Assembly: GCA_020049775.1 (NCBI GenBank)
Contig: JAGVLO010000004.1
Coordinates: forward strand, 124,001 to 188,000
Direction: 5' to 3'
DNA: 64,000 nucleotides
From: Alphaproteobacteria bacterium
GTDB taxonomy: Bacteria > Pseudomonadota > Alphaproteobacteria > Rickettsiales > SXRF01
Within the stretch, counting starts at the first letter, position 1. The number at the start of each line of letters is the position of its first letter. Positions 7,765 through 17,328 of the stretch are shown here, piece after piece. Under the pieces are notes generated by a model that was given only the letters and a program-made list of their open reading frames with translations, was not told where the DNA came from and did no database searches. The position numbers were made by a program, and so were the translations under genes.

Positions 7765-10700
7765 ATGGCAAGGAAAATGACAGAATTTATTCACCTGCGG
7801 GTACATAGTGCCTATTCGCTGCTTGAGGGCGCAATTCACGTAAAAGACCTCGTGAAATGGTGCAAATCGCAGTCCATGCCTGCCGTGGCGCTGACCGATC
7901 ATGCCAATTTGTTTGGCTCGCTGGAATTTTCACTGGCAGCGATGGCCGAGGGCATACAGCCCATCCTCGGTTGCGCCATTTTCCTTAGGCCCGAATTATC
8001 CGGTGAAACACGCAACGCCAGCCAGCAGAAACCCGACCAGTTACTGGTCTATGCCAAGAATGAAACCGGCTGGAAAAATCTTCTGGCGCTTGTCAGCCAG
8101 TCTTACCTTGCACCTACCGGCGGTGAAGCGCCGCTGCTCACGCTGGAAGATTTCGAGGGGCGCAGCGAAGGCCTTATTGCGCTTACCGGCAGTATTTACG
8201 GTGGCGTGGGCAAGCTGCTGCTGGCTGACCGTAACCCGCAGGCGGAAGATTACCTCAAAAAACTGAATACGCTTTTTTCCGGCCATCTCTATGTGGAGCT
8301 GACGCGCCACGGCATGGTGCGCGAGCAGGCCATCGAAAAACGCCTGATTGACCTTGCGTATAAACATAACCTGCCGCTGGTTGCCACCAACGACTCATAT
8401 TTCGTAAAGGAAAGCATGTTTCAGGCGCATGATGCGTTTCTTTGCATCGCCGAGGGTAAGTATGTGGAAGAGGCCGACCGCCGCCAGCTTACGCCCCAGC
8501 ACCGCCTGAAAACGCCGCAGGAAATGGTAAAACTCTTTGCCGACATTCCCGAGGCGCTTGCCAACACGATTGCGATTGCCAAACGTTGTTCCTTTGTGGC
8601 GATGTCGCATGCGCCGATCCTGCCAAGCTTTGCCCATGACGAGGCGCAGGCGCTGCGCGAGCAGGCTAACAAGGGCCTCGACGAACGGCTCAAGCGCTAT
8701 GTATTGACCGATGCCATGAGTGAGGAAGAAAAAACCGCCAAGGCCAAACCTTATTATGAACGCCTTGATTTCGAAATCGAAACCATCATCAAGATGAACT
8801 TTCCCGGTTACTTCCTTATCGTTTCCGACTTCATTAGGTGGAGCAAGCAGAACAACATTCCCGTAGGTCCGGGGCGCGGATCGGGCGCGGGTTCGTTGGT
8901 AGCGTGGGCGCTTTCCATCACCGACCTTGACCCGTTGCGCTATGGCCTGCTGTTCGAGCGTTTTCTCAATCCGCAACGCGTGTCGATGCCAGACTTTGAT
9001 ATCGACTTTTGTCAGGACCGCCGCGAAGAGGTGATACGCTATGTGCAGGCCCGCTACGGCCACGACCGCGTAGCGCAGATTATCACATTCGGTACGTTGC
9101 AGGCGCGCGGTGTATTGCGCGACGTGGGGCGCGTATTGCAGATGCCGTATGGGCAGGTGGACAAGATTTGCAAGATGGTGCCAAGCAATCCGGCCAATCC
9201 GGTGACGCTCGAAGAAGCCATTGAGATGGAGCCGATGATGAAGGCCGCCATCAAGGAAGACGCCATGGTCAAGAAGCTGGTGGATATCAGCCTGAAGCTC
9301 GAAGGGCTTAACCGCCATGCCTCGACCCACGCGGCGGGCGTGGTAATCGGCGACAGGCCGTTGTCCGAGCTAGTGCCGATGTACCGTGACCCGAAATCCG
9401 ACATGCCGGTGGTGCAATATTCTATGAAATATGCCGAAAGTGCGGGCCTTGTAAAGTTCGACTTCCTCGGCCTGAAAACGCTTACGGTGCTTGCGCGTGT
9501 GCTGACATTGCTTGAGCCGCGCGGTGTTAAGCTCGACCTGCTGGCGTTGCCGGAAGGTGACAAGCTAACCTATGAAATGCTCGGGCGCGGCGAAACGGTG
9601 GGCGTGTTCCAGCTTGAAAGCGCGGGCATGCGTGACACACTCAAAAAGCTCAAGCCCGATACGCTGGAGGATATTATCGCGCTGGTGTCGCTCTACCGTC
9701 CTGGCCCGATGGACAACATCCCTACTTACATTGCTCGAAAGCATGGCGACGAATCGCCGCAATACCTGCACCCGATGCTGGAACAGGTGCTGAAGGAAAC
9801 CTTCGGCGTTATTATTTATCAAGAGCAGGTGATGCAGATTGCCCAGCTGCTCGCCGGATACAGCCTCGGTGAGGCCGACCTGTTGCGCCGCGCCATGGGT
9901 AAGAAAATCAAGTCGGAAATGGAAGCTCAGCGCGATATTTTTGTTCAGCGTTCAGTAGAACGCGGGGTAAAAGAAAGGCAAGCCGCCAGCATTTTCGACC
10001 TGATTGCCAAATTCGCCGAGTACGGCTTCAACAAGTCGCACGCCGCCGCTTATGCGCTGATTGCCTACCAGACGGCCTACCTCAAGGCGAATTATCCGGT
10101 GGAATTCATCGCCGCGTCGATGACTTACGATATGCACAACACCGACAAGCTCGCCATTTTCCGTGAGGATGCGGTACAGTACGGTATCGACCTGATGCAG
10201 CCGGACATCAATAAGTCCGAAGTGCTGTTTGCGGTTGAAGAAGGCAAGATATTTTATGCGCTGGCGGCCATACGCAACGTGGGTGTGCAGGCCATGGAAG
10301 CTGTGGTGGAAGAGCGTAGGACTAACGGCCCGTACAAAGATATTCTTGATTTCATTGAGCGTGTTCCGGTTGAAGCAATCAACAGCCGTGCGCTTGAACA
10401 CTTGATAAAAGCGGGTGCGTTTGACAAGCTGCACCCTAACCGCAACGAGCTATTTTCAAATCTCGACCGCATCATGGCTTACGGCGCATCTTGCCAGCGC
10501 GACAAGGACAGCCAGCAGGAAAGCCTGTTTGGTGCTATCGGCGGTGATGGCATCCACAAGCCGCCGCTCGCTCCTGCTGACGACTGGTCGGCGCTCGAGC
10601 GGCTCGATAATGAGTTCGCCGCCATCGGCTTTTACCTTTCCGCGCATCCGCTGGAGGGGTATCGCAATGCGCTGGACGCCATGCACATCATGCCGTCGTC

Positions 10701-11235
10701 GATGTTTGCTGAAAAACTGGATACGCGTTTCCGTGAAATCAAGGTGGCTGGCATTGTCACAGGCCGTAAGTTCAAGGTGTCGGACAAGGGGCGCTTCGCC
10801 TTTATCCAGATGTCTGACCTCGGCGGTGTGTTTGAAGTGTCGGTATTCAATGAAGGGCTGCTCACCCAGCAGCGCGACAATCTAGAAAACGGCAAGATAT
10901 TGCTGATGCAGGTGGATGCAAAATGCGACGATGGCGGCGTGCGCCTGATTGCTCAGAAAATCTCCCTGTTTGATGAAGCTGTGCTTCAACAACAGGAACG
11001 CAAAGGGCAGGTAAAATTCCGTATTGTAATATCGCAGACTGAAGCCGTTCCCTCCATCCGCAACTTGCTTGGGGAATCCAATGGCAAGGGAGCCAGCGTC
11101 ACGCTGCGCGCGCAGACCCCCGGCCATGGCGTTGCCGATATCGCACTCCCCGGAAAATACGCCATTTCCCCTGTGGTTCTGGATAAAATCCGCGTACTCA
11201 AAGGCGTACTCTCGGCGGAAGAAATTGCCGCCTGA
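7765..11235 (+). CDS. dnaE: DNA polymerase III alpha subunit
   Basis: Catalytic subunit of the replicative polymerase, 1156 residues. Domains in order: PHP domain at about 5-270 (FIHLRVHSAYSLLEGAI, TDHANLFG); palm with GPGRGSGAGSLV near 370 and the catalytic acidic motif PDFDIDF near 410; fingers and thumb; helix-hairpin-helix-type region at about 840-900; and an OB-fold nucleic-acid-binding segment at about 990-1060 (VAGIVTGRKFKVSDKGRFAFIQMSD region). The C-terminus is shorter than in Escherichia coli, as usual for the class. The first ATG (7765) is used with AGG eight bases upstream; a second ATG at 7777 is possible. It lies 24 bp after lolD. Confidence 0.97.
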   Translation: MARKMTEFIHLRVHSAYSLLEGAIHVKDLVKWCKSQSMPAVALTDHANLFGSLEFSLAAMAEGIQPILGCAIFLRPELSGETRNASQQKPDQLLVYAKNETGWKNLLALVSQSYLAPTGGEAPLLTLEDFEGRSEGLIALTGSIYGGVGKLLLADRNPQAEDYLKKLNTLFSGHLYVELTRHGMVREQAIEKRLIDLAYKHNLPLVATNDSYFVKESMFQAHDAFLCIAEGKYVEEADRRQLTPQHRLKTPQEMVKLFADIPEALANTIAIAKRCSFVAMSHAPILPSFAHDEAQALREQANKGLDERLKRYVLTDAMSEEEKTAKAKPYYERLDFEIETIIKMNFPGYFLIVSDFIRWSKQNNIPVGPGRGSGAGSLVAWALSITDLDPLRYGLLFERFLNPQRVSMPDFDIDFCQDRREEVIRYVQARYGHDRVAQIITFGTLQARGVLRDVGRVLQMPYGQVDKICKMVPSNPANPVTLEEAIEMEPMMKAAIKEDAMVKKLVDISLKLEGLNRHASTHAAGVVIGDRPLSELVPMYRDPKSDMPVVQYSMKYAESAGLVKFDFLGLKTLTVLARVLTLLEPRGVKLDLLALPEGDKLTYEMLGRGETVGVFQLESAGMRDTLKKLKPDTLEDIIALVSLYRPGPMDNIPTYIARKHGDESPQYLHPMLEQVLKETFGVIIYQEQVMQIAQLLAGYSLGEADLLRRAMGKKIKSEMEAQRDIFVQRSVERGVKERQAASIFDLIAKFAEYGFNKSHAAAYALIAYQTAYLKANYPVEFIAASMTYDMHNTDKLAIFREDAVQYGIDLMQPDINKSEVLFAVEEGKIFYALAAIRNVGVQAMEAVVEERRTNGPYKDILDFIERVPVEAINSRALEHLIKAGAFDKLHPNRNELFSNLDRIMAYGASCQRDKDSQQESLFGAIGGDGIHKPPLAPADDWSALERLDNEFAAIGFYLSAHPLEGYRNALDAMHIMPSSMFAEKLDTRFREIKVAGIVTGRKFKVSDKGRFAFIQMSDLGGVFEVSVFNEGLLTQQRDNLENGKILLMQVDAKCDDGGVRLIAQKISLFDEAVLQQQERKGQVKFRIVISQTEAVPSIRNLLGESNGKGASVTLRAQTPGHGVADIALPGKYAISPVVLDKIRVLKGVLSAEEIAA

Positions 11236-11349
11236 GATGATATTATCCTTATTTAGGTGTGTAGCAGGCTGTTTTTAACGCTTTATTTGCATTTAATCTG
11301 TAATAATCAAGACAATTGAAAAACCGTCATTTTTTGGTGAACTTCCGGC

Positions 11350-12243
11350 ATGTTTGGCATCATCGGCCTAGTATTTGTAATGGTTACTGTCTTCGGTGCT
11401 TATGTAGCATCCGGCGGTAAAATGGATATCATCCTGCATGCAATGCCGTTTGAATTACCCATGCTTATGGGTGGCGCCATCGGTGCATACTTGGTGGCTA
11501 ACCGTCCGCTAGTGCTTAAGTCAACATTCAAGGGATTAGGAAAGGCCTTCAAGGGGCCGAAGTGGAATAAGCAGGATTATAAAGACCTGCTGTGCCTTTT
11601 GTTCTTGCTGTGCAAGCTGATGAAGTCCAAGGGTTTAATTGCCGTTGAACAGCACATCGAAAAACCCGAAGAAAGCGCAATCTTCAGCCAGTTTCCACGT
11701 ATTGTACATGATCATTTTGCGGCAGATCTTATGTGCGATACACTGCGCACACTTACCATGGGTATGGAAAACCCCATGCAGATTGAAGAAACCATCGACA
11801 AACAAATTGCCAAGCACCATCACGAAGCGTTGGCGGTAGGGCATGCGCTGCAAACCATGGCAGACGGTATTCCTGCCATCGGTATCGTGGTGGCGGTACT
11901 CGGTGTAATCAAGACCATGGCCAGCATTGACCAGCCCCCCGTAATTCTCGGCGCCATGATCGGCGGTGCGCTGGTGGGAACATTCCTTGGTGTATTCGTT
12001 GCCTATTGTTTCGTGGGTCCCCTTGCCGTGAGCAACCAGAATGCTCATAACGAAGAACAACAATTCTATTTCATCATACGCGACGTTCTGGTGGCGCACC
12101 TCAAAGGCATGGCGCCACAGATTTCTATGGAAATGGGTCGCGTGCAGATACCGTCGTCAATGCAGCCCACCTTTGTAGAAATGGAAGAACTCTCTTCCAA
12201 TCTCAAGATAGACGGCAGTGGCGCGCAGGCTGCGGCCGCTTAA
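11350..12243 (+). CDS. motA: Flagellar motor stator protein MotA (orphan)
   Basis: Proton-channel stator subunit of the flagellar motor. The 297-residue sequence has four predicted membrane spans (about 2-20, 30-48, 170-190, 200-222), a cytoplasmic loop with the rotor-contacting charged positions (Arg in CDTLRTLTMG, Glu pair in MQIEETID) and the proton-path motif ADGIPAIGIVVAVLGVIKTM with its conserved proline. MotB normally follows but the next gene is an unrelated convergent lipoprotein, so motA is genetically isolated here. The start has the family opening; the leader from 11236 to 11349 holds no other gene. Confidence 0.93.
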   Translation: MFGIIGLVFVMVTVFGAYVASGGKMDIILHAMPFELPMLMGGAIGAYLVANRPLVLKSTFKGLGKAFKGPKWNKQDYKDLLCLLFLLCKLMKSKGLIAVEQHIEKPEESAIFSQFPRIVHDHFAADLMCDTLRTLTMGMENPMQIEETIDKQIAKHHHEALAVGHALQTMADGIPAIGIVVAVLGVIKTMASIDQPPVILGAMIGGALVGTFLGVFVAYCFVGPLAVSNQNAHNEEQQFYFIIRDVLVAHLKGMAPQISMEMGRVQIPSSMQPTFVEMEELSSNLKIDGSGAQAAAA

Positions 12244-12276
12244 CCATTAGCGATAATTGTGATTTCTCAGAATTGA

Positions 12277-12459
12277 TTAGTAATTTTCAATGCCGCCGGA
12301 CGGGCTGAGTACGGTGATGTGCTGCGTCGGCGGTATATAGCTGTAATCTACCATGTTCGGGGTAGTGCTTTTTACCGGCACAACAGAACACCCCGTCAGT
12401 CCGAAGAGGAAGCTGACAGCGAGAATCGCAAGGGTGAGTTTAGTAGCACTGGTATACAT
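12277..12459 (-). CDS. Small lipoprotein (unknown function)
   Basis: Predicted 60-residue lipoprotein: positively charged n-region, hydrophobic core (LTLAILAVSFLFG) and a lipobox LTGC near residue 23, followed by a short Pro/Ser/Tyr-rich mature part. The ATG at 12459 is preferred because GAAGG lies seven bases upstream and it places the signal peptide at the N-terminus; the frame runs back to 12510 but without a ribosome-binding site. It would be processed by LspA and sorted by the LolCD system encoded nearby. Below family recognition; could be an entericidin-like or structural small lipoprotein. It converges on motA. Confidence 0.65.
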   Translation of the reverse strand: MYTSATKLTLAILAVSFLFGLTGCSVVPVKSTTPNMVDYSYIPPTQHITVLSPSGGIENY

Positions 12460-12543
12460 AAAAAAGCCTTCAATGTTGATGGCCGGAGTATACATATCTA
12501 ATTTATGCATTGAACTGATAAAATACCATCTCAGCTATGCATT

Positions 12544-13836
12544 TTACGCATGGCGTTGGGTCGGAATAACAGCCCTATCCAAGCCCAAACACCTAATTAT
12601 CCCATTGGATTTAAATATTATTTCTTGAAGCTCTTTCTCTGGTGTGGAATCTGCCACAATCCCCCCCCCGACCTGAAACTCAAATTTCTGGCCTTTCATC
12701 ACCAATGTGCGGATAACCACCGAAAGCTCGCAAGCGCCATCACCGCCGAACCAACCGAGCGCCCCGCTATAGATGCCGCGTTCAAGCTGCTCAAGTTTGC
12801 TGCATAATTCCATGGCGCGAATTTTGGGTGCGCCGGTCATCGATCCGGGAGGGAAGCAGGCTTCAACCAAATCAAGCGTGGTGTGTTGCGGTGCTTTCTG
12901 GCCGAGTACCGTACTCGACATATGGTGAATGGTGGCGTGGGTAGTGGTCTCAAACAGCTTATCGACTTTTACGCTGCCGGCAACACAGGTACGCGCAAGG
13001 TCGTTGCGCATCAGGTCGGTAATCATGAGGTTTTCGGCCTTGTCCTTGCCGCTGTTTGCAAGGGCCTGCAATGACTGCGCATCACGCGCAGCATCACTAA
13101 AACGCGGGGCCGTGCCTTTGATAGGACGCGTTTCCACATGGCCTTTATCATCTGTGCGCAGAAAAAGTTCCGGACTGGAGGACAGGATATAATTGTCGTC
13201 AAGGCGGAAGAATGCACTGTAGGGCGCTGGGCTAACCTTGCATAATTCGCGGAACACCGAAAAATAATCAGGCACTGCTTCAAATTCACCTGTGAATTTG
13301 CGCGTCAGGTTTGCCTGATAGAGGTCGCCGCGTTTTATATGTTCCAGCACGGTTCCGGCTTTTTGCAAATATTCCGCTTCACTCATGGGCGATCCGAAAG
13401 AAGCGACCCGTGGAAGTGCCGCCTGTGCCTGCGCGCTTGCCTGTGTGTATGGGATTTCTTTTGAATCTGACCAGCAGGTGAGCGTTTTCTGCTGGTGGTC
13501 AAACTGGTAGATGGTATGAAAGCGCATCATCAGCAGTGCGGGCAGCGACAGCCAGTTCGGTTCGTCCTGCGGCAATTGCTCGAGACTGTTTTTAAGCCCG
13601 TAGCCAAGAAGCCCGAACCACGCATTGTCAAACAGCGGCGTGCTATCGCCAAGTTTGTTTTTCAGGACAGAAAAATCGTTGCCGCTTATTTTTTCCGCCA
13701 ACTGGCAGGCAAGGTAGCTGTAGCGGCCGGAATAGCTGGTGCGCGTGCCGGAATATAGCAAGGCCCAATATTGCTCACGGACGGCGGCTGCCAGTGCGAG
13801 CGGTTCTATCCATGGCAATGATTGCGGTATTAACAT
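12544..13836 (-). CDS. pabB: Aminodeoxychorismate synthase component I
   Basis: Converts chorismate plus ammonia (from a PabA glutaminase) to 4-amino-4-deoxychorismate for p-aminobenzoate and folate. The 430-residue chorismate-binding enzyme has RPIKGTAPR, ENLMITDLMRNDLARTC, FPPGSMTGAPKIRAMEL and the terminal GGGIVADSTPEKE motif. The Lys in PIKGTAPR is the nucleophile that marks PabB rather than TrpE. An uninterrupted run of nine G (12661-12669 on the plus strand as C) encodes the Gly-Gly-Gly of the last motif. PabC is encoded nearby on the same strand with the DUF2125-like gene between; no pabA is seen. Confidence 0.94.
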   Translation of the reverse strand: MLIPQSLPWIEPLALAAAVREQYWALLYSGTRTSYSGRYSYLACQLAEKISGNDFSVLKNKLGDSTPLFDNAWFGLLGYGLKNSLEQLPQDEPNWLSLPALLMMRFHTIYQFDHQQKTLTCWSDSKEIPYTQASAQAQAALPRVASFGSPMSEAEYLQKAGTVLEHIKRGDLYQANLTRKFTGEFEAVPDYFSVFRELCKVSPAPYSAFFRLDDNYILSSSPELFLRTDDKGHVETRPIKGTAPRFSDAARDAQSLQALANSGKDKAENLMITDLMRNDLARTCVAGSVKVDKLFETTTHATIHHMSSTVLGQKAPQHTTLDLVEACFPPGSMTGAPKIRAMELCSKLEQLERGIYSGALGWFGGDGACELSVVIRTLVMKGQKFEFQVGGGIVADSTPEKELQEIIFKSNGIIRCLGLDRAVIPTQRHA

Positions 13837-13873
13837 TGGCTGTGCTATGGTCTGGTGGATTTATGGAAGTTTT

Positions 13874-14107
13874 ATGGGACGATTGCTCGGCTTTTACAAT
13901 AAAATACTCGCTCTTTTAGGGGTTCGCAAGGCCTCGCGACCCGAAGACATCCCCAGTTTACTAGACAAAACCTCGCTGGAACAGGCGCTTTCCGAGGCAC
14001 ACTTTCTGCGTAGCCGGTTTGCGGTGGATGTGCGTGACCTTGAGCCAGGTGAAGAAGCAGGCATGCCAAGGCCCGCAGGTGATTTCGAACTACCACAAAA
14101 AAACTAA
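13874..14107 (+). CDS. Hypothetical small protein
   Basis: Unrecognised 77-residue protein, mostly polar and acidic, beginning with a short amphipathic-hydrophobic segment (GRLLGFYNKILALLGV) and ending in FELPQKN. ATG at 13874 is chosen because GGAAG lies five bases upstream; the frame extends to 13739 but overlaps the divergent pabB start and looks non-coding there. It lies between divergent pabB and the convergent large periplasmic-protein gene. The N-terminal helix could be a membrane anchor. Moderate confidence that it is a real gene. Confidence 0.5.
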   Translation: MGRLLGFYNKILALLGVRKASRPEDIPSLLDKTSLEQALSEAHFLRSRFAVDVRDLEPGEEAGMPRPAGDFELPQKN

Positions 14108-14109
14108 AA

Positions 14110-15750
14110 TCAGTGAATTAATGTTACCGGCTGGGCGGGAACTGTAGAAAGTGTCTGGCCATAGAGCGCCATGACCTCGGCAAGCGACTTGCCACTGATG
14201 CTTAGGTTGCTGGTGCCATCGCTGACAATATTATAATTGAAAACATTGGGTTGCTGCGAAGGCTCGGCAAGGCCGGACAAGAATGCCTTAAGCCCTTCCG
14301 CCAGCGGTTCCTCAATGGCGGTGAAGCGCGCGTTATTATCCGATAGCGTGGCAACAACGCGCTGCAGGCGCTGGCTGTAATCGGCCACATCATCCACAAG
14401 GCGCAGGCAGTTGCTGCAGCTAAGCCCGACATTGGCCACGGGGAAGGGCTGGTTCTGCGCAAACTGGATATCGCCCTTGCCGGTTATGCCATAAGGCGCA
14501 GAAGAAAGATCAAGGTTGGAAAACGTAACTTTGCCCACGCTCAGGTCGTCGTTGCCCTGATAGCTGAAATCTAGTGATTGCGAAAGATTGCCTAGCGAGT
14601 GCATATGCGGGATGGCGGGGTAGATGATGCGGTACAAATCGTCGGCACTGTATTTGCGTATCAGCGGCTGTATGTCGGCGGGCTGTGGCACAAACGGCGA
14701 ATAGAGCTGCAGCACAAAGCCGCGCACCATGCCCTCGAGCAGCTGGTTATATTGTTCGCTGAAAGTTGACTTGGCATTAAAGATCAGCCTGGTTACGCGG
14801 TCATTTCCGGCCTTGCCGTTGCTGAAATGGAAGCTGGCGTCGGTGTTGTACACGCGATTCGACAGGTTGAGTTTACTGAGTTTGATATCCAGCGGCGTAG
14901 CATTCAGCGCCTGCGGGTAAGGTATCGGCCCGCTATAGCTGAAGTCCAGCTCGATATTGCGTTTGCCGTAAAGCGAACTGCTGGGCGGGAAGGGGTAGTC
15001 AGCGGAAAAAGCCAGCATGTATGACTTCATCAGCACATCGCCTTTTTCCGTCACTTCCTGATCCTTGGATTGCAGGAAGGTACGTATGCTACGGTCATTG
15101 CCTTCGCCTTCGGTATTGGTGATGAATATGCGGCTGACACCACCCGTCATCAAAACATCGTTGGTGTTGCGGTCAGTCACGCTGTAGGCGGGCGTAGTGC
15201 AGTCAAACAAAGCAAGGTCCTGCACGAAATCTTTTGGTTCGCGTAAGACCAGCGACTGGAAATCCCACAGCGTGCCGAAAATGCCGAACCTGTTGTCGAA
15301 TTGCAGGGTGCATTGGGTGGCGCTTTCCGTTTTGGTGGCGACTGAATGCGTTTTTCCGCCAATCTTGCTGGTATTATATGGGTTGCCGCTTATATACAGG
15401 TTGAATTTGTTGGCAAATACATTGACGCTGAACTCCATTTTTCCGTTCAGGGTTATGTCTTCTTCCCATGCGGGTATTTTCTGCATGCCCGCGCTGGCAT
15501 CCAGTTGTTTCAGGAAGTCATCCACGCGGCCACTGAAGCGCGGGTTGATAATGGTCACGGTGATATCAGACGGATAGCCCGAAGTTTTTATGCTGTCATA
15601 GGTGATGTAGGGGTGCTTGGCGTTGAGGCTGGCGATGCCGTCCGTCACGCTGGATTCCAGCGCACGTGACTGCATGTACCACGCCACGCTGTATGAGCCG
15701 AAAACAATGACAGTAAATACCGACAGGCTCAGCAGGATCATCGTGCGCAT
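14110..15750 (-). CDS. DUF2125/DUF945-like exported protein
   Basis: A 546-residue protein with an uncleaved-looking N-terminal signal anchor (about 4-24, MILLSLSVFTVIVFGSYSVAWY) and a large beta-rich periplasmic region. The opening pattern (hydrophobic anchor, AWY, then YDSIKTSGYPSDITVTI) resembles DUF2125/YdgA-type envelope proteins, which repeat a layer-by-layer beta structure. No catalytic motif is seen; a CSNC pair near residue 448 could form a disulfide. The start is supported by AAGGGG upstream. It lies between pabC and pabB on the same strand, but there is no reason to link it to folate synthesis. Confidence 0.7.
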   Translation of the reverse strand: MRTMILLSLSVFTVIVFGSYSVAWYMQSRALESSVTDGIASLNAKHPYITYDSIKTSGYPSDITVTIINPRFSGRVDDFLKQLDASAGMQKIPAWEEDITLNGKMEFSVNVFANKFNLYISGNPYNTSKIGGKTHSVATKTESATQCTLQFDNRFGIFGTLWDFQSLVLREPKDFVQDLALFDCTTPAYSVTDRNTNDVLMTGGVSRIFITNTEGEGNDRSIRTFLQSKDQEVTEKGDVLMKSYMLAFSADYPFPPSSSLYGKRNIELDFSYSGPIPYPQALNATPLDIKLSKLNLSNRVYNTDASFHFSNGKAGNDRVTRLIFNAKSTFSEQYNQLLEGMVRGFVLQLYSPFVPQPADIQPLIRKYSADDLYRIIYPAIPHMHSLGNLSQSLDFSYQGNDDLSVGKVTFSNLDLSSAPYGITGKGDIQFAQNQPFPVANVGLSCSNCLRLVDDVADYSQRLQRVVATLSDNNARFTAIEEPLAEGLKAFLSGLAEPSQQPNVFNYNIVSDGTSNLSISGKSLAEVMALYGQTLSTVPAQPVTLIH

Positions 15751-15834
15751 AGCAATTTCCCCTTAAACGACAATAGCTGATTATTGTTACAGGAAAAAAT
15801 GCGTTAAAGACAAGAATAAAGGCCAGCTAATAAC

Positions 15835-16698
15835 TTATCGCCAGCCGGCAAGGTGTTTCTGGGTGTATTGCGCTATGTCGGCGTTAATCAGCTCCAGCAA
15901 TTGGCCTGCTGCGGCCTCGCTCGGCCAGTGTATGCCCTGCGGCTTGAGCGCGCCTACCGGCAGCACTTTCCACACCACGTTGGAAATCATCACGGCGTCG
16001 GCGCGTGTCATCTGTCCGGCGGTGGCTTCTACTTCCTGCACCTTCCATGGCGACAGGCGCATGATTACGCTGCGCATAGAGCCATCCAGTACGCCGCAGG
16101 CGAGCGAGGGTGTATAGAGTATCTTGTCTTTCAGCCAGAACAGATTGCCCGAGCTGGTTTCACACAGATGCTTCTGTTCGTTAGAAAGCAACGCGTCGGC
16201 ACATTCGTTTTCTTTGGCTTCCATGCGTGCCAGCGTGGAGTTCAGCCCCTGGCACAATTTGAACTGCACAGGCAGGGATTTGGGCGACGGTTTGGTATAG
16301 GTGGATTGCCACAGCGCCACCGGTTCGTTGCCAATAGCGGGCATGGCGCGCGTTTCCAGCACATAGCAGGGTCCGGCGTTAGGGGCTGTGCTGTCGGGCA
16401 GGTAGCCCTTGCTGCCGATGCCGCGCGTTACCTGAATCCGAACTATGCCGTCAGTCAGCTGATTGGCTGCGAGCAGTGTGCGGGTATGGTTTTTTAATAT
16501 ACTGGTATCAAAGGCGATTTTGATGGCGGCAAGGCCTTGCGCCATACGCTCTATATGCCATTCAAACTGGTAGGGTACGCCGTCATGCACGGCAATGGTC
16601 TCGAATACGCCGTCGCCAAAGCGGAAGCCACGGTCAAGTATGGATACGGCGGCCAGCTCCTGCGCTATGCTGCGGCCGTTTACAATTACATCTGCCAT
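15835..16698 (-). CDS. pabC: Aminodeoxychorismate lyase (PLP fold type IV)
   Basis: Releases pyruvate from aminodeoxychorismate to give p-aminobenzoate. The 287-residue class IV PLP enzyme has DRGFRFGDGVFETI near the N-terminus, the glutamate/phosphate-binding SSGNLFWL segment and a GVLDGSMR stretch downstream. D-amino-acid and branched-chain aminotransferases share this fold, so the assignment leans on the nearby pabB and folKPC genes. It is divergent from folK across 99 bp. Confidence 0.82.
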   Translation of the reverse strand: MADVIVNGRSIAQELAAVSILDRGFRFGDGVFETIAVHDGVPYQFEWHIERMAQGLAAIKIAFDTSILKNHTRTLLAANQLTDGIVRIQVTRGIGSKGYLPDSTAPNAGPCYVLETRAMPAIGNEPVALWQSTYTKPSPKSLPVQFKLCQGLNSTLARMEAKENECADALLSNEQKHLCETSSGNLFWLKDKILYTPSLACGVLDGSMRSVIMRLSPWKVQEVEATAGQMTRADAVMISNVVWKVLPVGALKPQGIHWPSEAAAGQLLELINADIAQYTQKHLAGWR

Positions 16699-16797
16699 GG
16701 GTGATTTTGCTGCTTGTGTGATGGCTTTTTACGATAGTACATTACCTTCTTATAACAAGGCAACACAGTATGCCAACTGCTTAAATATGAAAATACG

Positions 16798-17328
16798 ATG
16801 ACGGAAGATGTGATATTAGGGCTGGGCAGTAATTATGGCGACCGCAGGGCGCACCTGCTGTTTGCGCTGTTGCGCCTGACGCAGGTACTTGGCGAGGTGC
16901 TGCCGTCGCGTGTGTATGAGTCGAAGGCGGTGCTGCCACCGGACGCGCCGCCGGAGTGGGATTTGCCATACCTGAACATGGCCGTGGGCGGCTATACGCA
17001 TTTAAGCCCTGCCGAGCTGCTTGCCGAAATAAAACTGATAGAGCGCGACTTGGGGCGGCAGGTGCGCGGCTTCTGGGGGCCAAGGGAGATTGACATCGAC
17101 ATCCTCGCCTATGGTCAGGTGGTGATGGAAACGCCCGAGCTGACCATTCCCCACCCCGAACTACTCAAGCGCGACTTCGCACTGCTGCCGCTGGTGGATA
17201 TCGATTCCGAATGGCGCTACCCCGCCGAAGGGACATATAAAGGCTGGAAAGCATCCGATATTGCGGCCGCGCAGGGATTCAAAGCTGGCGAACATCTCAA
17301 GGATACAGGAAGGCTGCTCGATGCCTAA
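16798..17328 (+). CDS. folK: Hydroxymethyl-dihydropterin pyrophosphokinase
   Basis: Transfers pyrophosphate from ATP to 6-hydroxymethyl-dihydropterin. The 176-residue product has LGLGSNYGDR at the N-terminus, the pterin-loop region LPYLNMAV, and the signature WGPREIDIDILAYG whose acidic residues bind the two Mg ions, then IPHPELLKRDF. No strong ribosome-binding site is visible upstream. The last eight bases overlap the start of folP, so folK-folP-folC read as a coupled operon. Confidence 0.94.
   Translation: MTEDVILGLGSNYGDRRAHLLFALLRLTQVLGEVLPSRVYESKAVLPPDAPPEWDLPYLNMAVGGYTHLSPAELLAEIKLIERDLGRQVRGFWGPREIDIDILAYGQVVMETPELTIPHPELLKRDFALLPLVDIDSEWRYPAEGTYKGWKASDIAAAQGFKAGEHLKDTGRLLDA

Noticed and set aside
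8395..9330. Minus-strand open frame of 311 codons opposite dnaE
   Set aside because: It lies fully within conserved dnaE codons; its His/Arg/Leu-rich sequence is typical of reverse-strand shadows.
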